Below are positions 60,975 to 64,000 of a DNA stretch of 64,000 nucleotides, in pieces. The notes beneath the pieces were generated by a model. It had not been told where the DNA came from. It ran no database searches and worked only from the letters and a program-made list of their open reading frames with translations. Numbering within the stretch: position 1 is the first letter of the stretch; the number at the start of each line of letters is the position of its first letter. The translations under genes and the position numbers were made by a program. This DNA is from Brachycybe producta (Eukaryota; Arthropoda; Diplopoda; Playtdesmida; Andrognathidae), in the NCBI GenBank assembly GCA_036925085.1, contig JAUPFP010000002.1, forward strand, positions 6,726,890 through 6,790,889, given 5' to 3'.

Positions 60975-61799
60975 CATTTCAACAAAACTAGAATTGTTTC
61001 TATGTTTGTTTGGAGAAGTCTGGACTCTAAAACCATCAAGTTTGCTTTTGAGTAGCACTAACATAAAAATAAAAGTTGGATTTGAAATCAATACAATTAT
61101 TTCATTAGTCATGGACCTTGATGGCATTGATTTTTGCTTTAAGTTTTCGTCTCCAATAAACTCCTAAATGTTTATTTTTCCCCCTCTTTCTGTGCATTTT
61201 GTCTATAGTTAACTCTATATGTGTCACGATTTGTATTGATGATTGTATGAGGTGATATACTGATAAGTTGATAACAGTTTACACCACAAGTGTTTTGTTG
61301 TGGTTTTCAAATCGGTTAGAAAAGACAGGAGGCGTACGTTTACAGGAAAGCAAGAAGCATGCAGTGTTTGCCAATATTAAAGGGGTTGAGAGAGAGAGAG
61401 AGAGTGAGAGAGATAAAGCTTTTCTATTATTTAAATTGATGATACAAATACTCTTTCTGAGGACGGTTAAGATGTAAAGTTAACACATTTCAAGGCGAAA
61501 GTTTTGCGAAACTGATATTATTTTATTTTCATTCAAATTCACTGTTTGTTTCAAACAAGAATAGTTTAAATGCAGTGTGTCTCAGAGCAAACGCTTCAAT
61601 TTATTACCAAAAGTTAAAGAGTTTTGCAGCTAAATTTTTTAAAATGAATTATCTCATAAATTATAAATGCTGCCACTTTTTAAATTTAAAAAAAAACAAA
61701 AAAAAAACAAGTAATTTCATAATTAAATTTTTTTTCAGTAAAGAACAAGAGACAATTTGATTAAATAAATGATTAATTAAATAAAGCAATATAATCTAA

Positions 61800-62062
61800 T
61801 GGGGCCACCTCATGTCAGTTGTTTATGTCAACCGACCCATAACAATAGACAGAGGGAAAAAAATGTTTGCTTAAATTTAGGCTATTTTGATACTGACGTA
61901 AAATGTTTATTTTAAAAGATATTAACACTAAAATACCTTTATGTAATTGAGTTACCCTTTTAGTTTCTAAAACATTTTTAAGTTTCTCTTAAATGTTGGT
62001 TTTGAAAGACAAAATTAACCGAGTTCGAGGGGCGTTTATACTTTAAAACCACCTTAACAAAT
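61800..62062. mobile_element. CCACCTTAA-family MITE (copy J)
   Basis: Right arm TTGAGTTACCCTTTTAGTTT C, then the best-preserved terminus: GAGGGGCGTTTATACTTTAA then AACCACCTTAAC. The left arm is weak. Confidence 0.75.
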
Positions 62063-62481
62063 GGACATATTAACATGTATAACCTTGTATGAGTTACGTT
62101 TAAATTATGGCATTTGCATGGTATAAAATTAAATTAACTTTGATGTTGTCTAACTAAATTGTGCGGTTTTGGTTCATTTTTTTGTTTATATAACCTGTTT
62201 TATGAGAAAAGTTGATTACAACTTCCACATTCTGATATCTTGCCAACGGGATTTTTTTTTTGCTGTGTCACAACAATAGCCAATTTCTTAATTAAGCTTA
62301 AGTTTTTTTCTTCCTAACGAGATTTCTTCGTTATCCAATCAAGAAACATTAAATTTGTTGGCGATCGAGAAAACGTGCTTTGATTTTAAGCACATATCAA
62401 AATCTACGAGTTTGGTTTATATTTCTTTATTTCTATTCTGAGATTAATGTGGTATTTTTTGTTGTTCTCTTTTTTTTTCAG

Positions 62482-62648
62482 TTAATATTAGAAATTAATT
62501 CCAGCGTGGCCTCTTTTCGTGATCTCCTCATCAATATTGGTCATCCGAAGGACTGTCCAGAACTTCGTGATAAAATACGAAAAGTTCGTCGCCAATGTGT
62601 GGATATTTGCAAAACGACCAACCAAATCTTGTTACCTCAAGTCAAAAG
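62482..62648 (+). CDS. RGS7BP: R7BP/R9AP-family RGS anchor protein, exon 2 (partial gene)
   Basis: The exon follows a long T-rich tract and CAG (ends 62481) and ends AAAAG|GTGAAA in phase 2. Its 55 codons read LILEINSSVASFRDLL, NIGHPKDCPELRDKIRKV, RRQCVDICKTTNQILL, PQVKR. This matches the conserved helical N-terminal region of R7BP and R9AP (LVQEFNTQVALYRELV, CPSLRAEMHKTR, KGCEMARQAHQKL), including spacing. Vertebrates have two paralogues and C. elegans has RSBP-1; I cannot separate them from this part alone. Later exons, including the lipidated or transmembrane C-terminus, lie beyond 64000. Confidence 0.75.
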
Positions 62649-62879
62649 GTGAAAGAAAAACATTTCTTTATTAAACTTTTGTGTGTGTTTTGCTTTTAAA
62701 AGTTGAAAATATATGAAAGTATGTCCCGGAATCGATGAGTTTAGTAGGTAGGGCGCCTGAGACAAGGTGTAAAAAAGCGGCGGATCACGAGAAAAATGGA
62801 GTTAAACGTTAAAAGAGCCCATACAATGGCGCCCATTTTTTAGGGTCCGCCTCGAAGAAGTTGGTCACCAAAATAATTC

Positions 62880-63065
62880 AATATAGGCCTAATACTCACA
62901 TAAAACGTGTATTTTGAAAGAAATTAATGTGAAATAATCCTTAAGTGATTGAGCTGCCTTTTTTTGTTTCTAATACAATTATTAGTTTCTGTTTATTTTG
63001 TATCTGAAAAATAGACAGAATAATTATCAGAGTTTGAGAACCATTTACACTTAAAAACCAAATTT
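62880..63065. mobile_element. CCACCTTAA-family MITE (copy K, degraded)
   Basis: Right arm AAGTGATTGAGCTGCC then AAATAGACAGAATAATTATC and CCATTTACACTTAAAAACCA. Confidence 0.6.
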
Positions 63066-63579
63066 AATAATTAATTGGCTGATTTATTTTATTTTTTTGT
63101 TAAGCTACATATATTTAATATGTTGTTAACCGCATAACAGTTTAAAATACAGGTTTCTAATAAAAATAATTAATATTAAAAAGTTTATTGTGATGAGTGA
63201 TGACAACCTACAAATGCTTCTTTGTCGTTTTTAATTTAATCTTAATTCTTATTACAAGTTTTGCCCTTCGGTGGCGATGATGTCAATTTTTTTCAGCTTT
63301 CTTTCTTTTCTTTCGTCTCCTGTAACGGCATTTACAAGAAGCATATTTTTAATTACACTTAGATTCAATGAGACCCGTTGGAGCGACTGTCATGCACAAG
63401 TTATCATGGAGATACAATTATGTTGGCAATAAAGAGAGAACTTTGCTATATATTTTTTTTAATTCAACCTATTTCTATTCTTTGTCTTGTTTTATCTACT
63501 TGTATAAGACTGATGAATCTTGTACAAACTTCATTTAAAAATAATCTATATTCTGTGTCATATTTTCTTTTTTTTTTTT

Positions 63580-63597
63580 GGGGGGGGGGGGGGGGGG
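63580..63597. repeat. G18 homopolymer after T12
   Basis: Homopolymer T then G on the + strand. Sharp purine/pyrimidine switch. Confidence 0.8.
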
Positions 63598-63727
63598 TGG
63601 GGACCTTTGTTGTTTTGACAAAGCGAAAAAAGTACGATATGATCGCGCAAAAAAAAAGAAGTTTGTTCTATATATCCGCGAAGCGTTCTGGGTAGTATAT
63701 TTCTAAAACGGATTAGGATATCTGAAG

Positions 63728-63795
63728 CTTCGGTAGCACAGTGACGATAGCCTCCGCCTGTGGTGCTCAGGGTCGCGGGAAAGTGTACACCCGGC
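63728..63795 (+). mobile_element. tRNA-like SINE head
   Basis: CTTCGGTAGCACAGTGACGA TAG fits a pol III A box, and GGTCGCGGG with a decayed B box follows at tRNA-like spacing. Local GC content is far above the flanks. Not a functional tRNA: the T-arm motif is missing. Confidence 0.4.
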
Positions 63796-64000
63796 ATGTC
63801 CTCCGCGGCCACGCAGTTAACACAAGTCATTTGATAGTGTCCTTAGCATTGTATTTCTCGCGACAGTCAACAATGCTTGCAGTGTTATCAGTATCACCGT
63901 TGATTATTATTGTCTGGTTAGGTTTCATTTTTGCAGTTCTGCTTGCAACTATCTTTATGATTGTGTTGCCGGTATTCACAAACAGTGCATAGCAAAAGGC

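Larger units (their letters stand above)
29339..62481 (+). other. Inferred 33-kb phase-0 intron of the R7BP-like gene
   Basis: Donor GTAAGT at 29339, acceptor (T)nCAG ending 62481. No other convincing exon or opposite-strand gene was seen inside. The content is repeats and AT-rich filler. Stretches with no element called, such as 37400-39320, 39760-41270, 41810-43400, 47830-53440 and 56270-58400, hold only short frames, homopolymers and short palindromes. Confidence 0.55.

Noticed and set aside
63741-63992. 83-codon open frame with a hydrophobic C-terminal segment, considered as a membrane protein or the last R7BP exon
   Set aside because: The first third overlaps a tRNA-like SINE head, there is no acceptor in the right place, and the hydrophobic stretch is typical of T-rich sequence.
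1-64000. CRISPR arrays, operons, bacterial promoters, viral genes
   Set aside because: None seen. Introns, GT-AG splicing and LINE/Helitron content show animal nuclear DNA; no regularly spaced repeats other than satellites, and no retroviral or other viral coding sequence was recognised.

Overview
This is AT-rich animal genomic DNA. Three protein-coding loci, all on the + strand, can be recognised by protein motifs and by splice junctions that join in frame: a SIRT5-type sirtuin (11806-13525, 8 exons), a BORCS8 orthologue (16503-19015, 5 exons), and the first two exons of an R7BP/R9AP-family RGS-anchor gene (29153-29338 and 62482-62648) that runs off the right edge. Short introns (mostly 64-84 bp) in the first two genes, GT-AG splicing, and the mix of repeats (RTE and CR1/L2-like LINEs, Helitrons, hAT-like and many foldback elements) fit a metazoan, probably an aquatic invertebrate. 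The sequence alone does not let me name the phylum or species.

Layout. 1-11.7 kb: no host gene recognised; a Helitron end, foldback elements, two degenerate minisatellites, a probable solo LTR with its own TATA box and poly(A) signal (4836-5173), a 30-bp alternating purine/pyrimidine satellite (6151-6492), and one complete but frameshifted RTE-clade LINE on the minus strand (7045-10296) flanked by a perfect 17-bp target-site duplication. 11.7-19 kb: SIRT5 and BORCS8, separated by a LINE 3' relic, a 615-bp inverted-repeat element, a Mutator-like MITE and a tRNA-like SINE fragment. 19-29 kb: repeats only. 29-62.6 kb: the first exon of the R7BP-like gene, then an inferred 33-kb phase-0 intron filled with non-autonomous transposons. 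62.6-64 kb: start of the next intron.

The three genes have no obvious shared pathway: SIRT5 is a mitochondrial lysine deacylase, BORCS8 is a subunit of the BORC lysosome-positioning complex, and R7BP anchors R7-type RGS proteins to membranes. Most of the DNA is repeat. One foldback family (terminal inverted repeat ending TTTAAAACCACCTTAA, inner core AGAAACTAGAAGGGTAGC) has about ten copies here, one of which makes up most of SIRT5 intron 3. A Helitron family with a CCCGTCATAAATGACGGG hairpin and CTAG 3' end has three copies. No CRISPR array, operon, tRNA or rRNA gene was seen.
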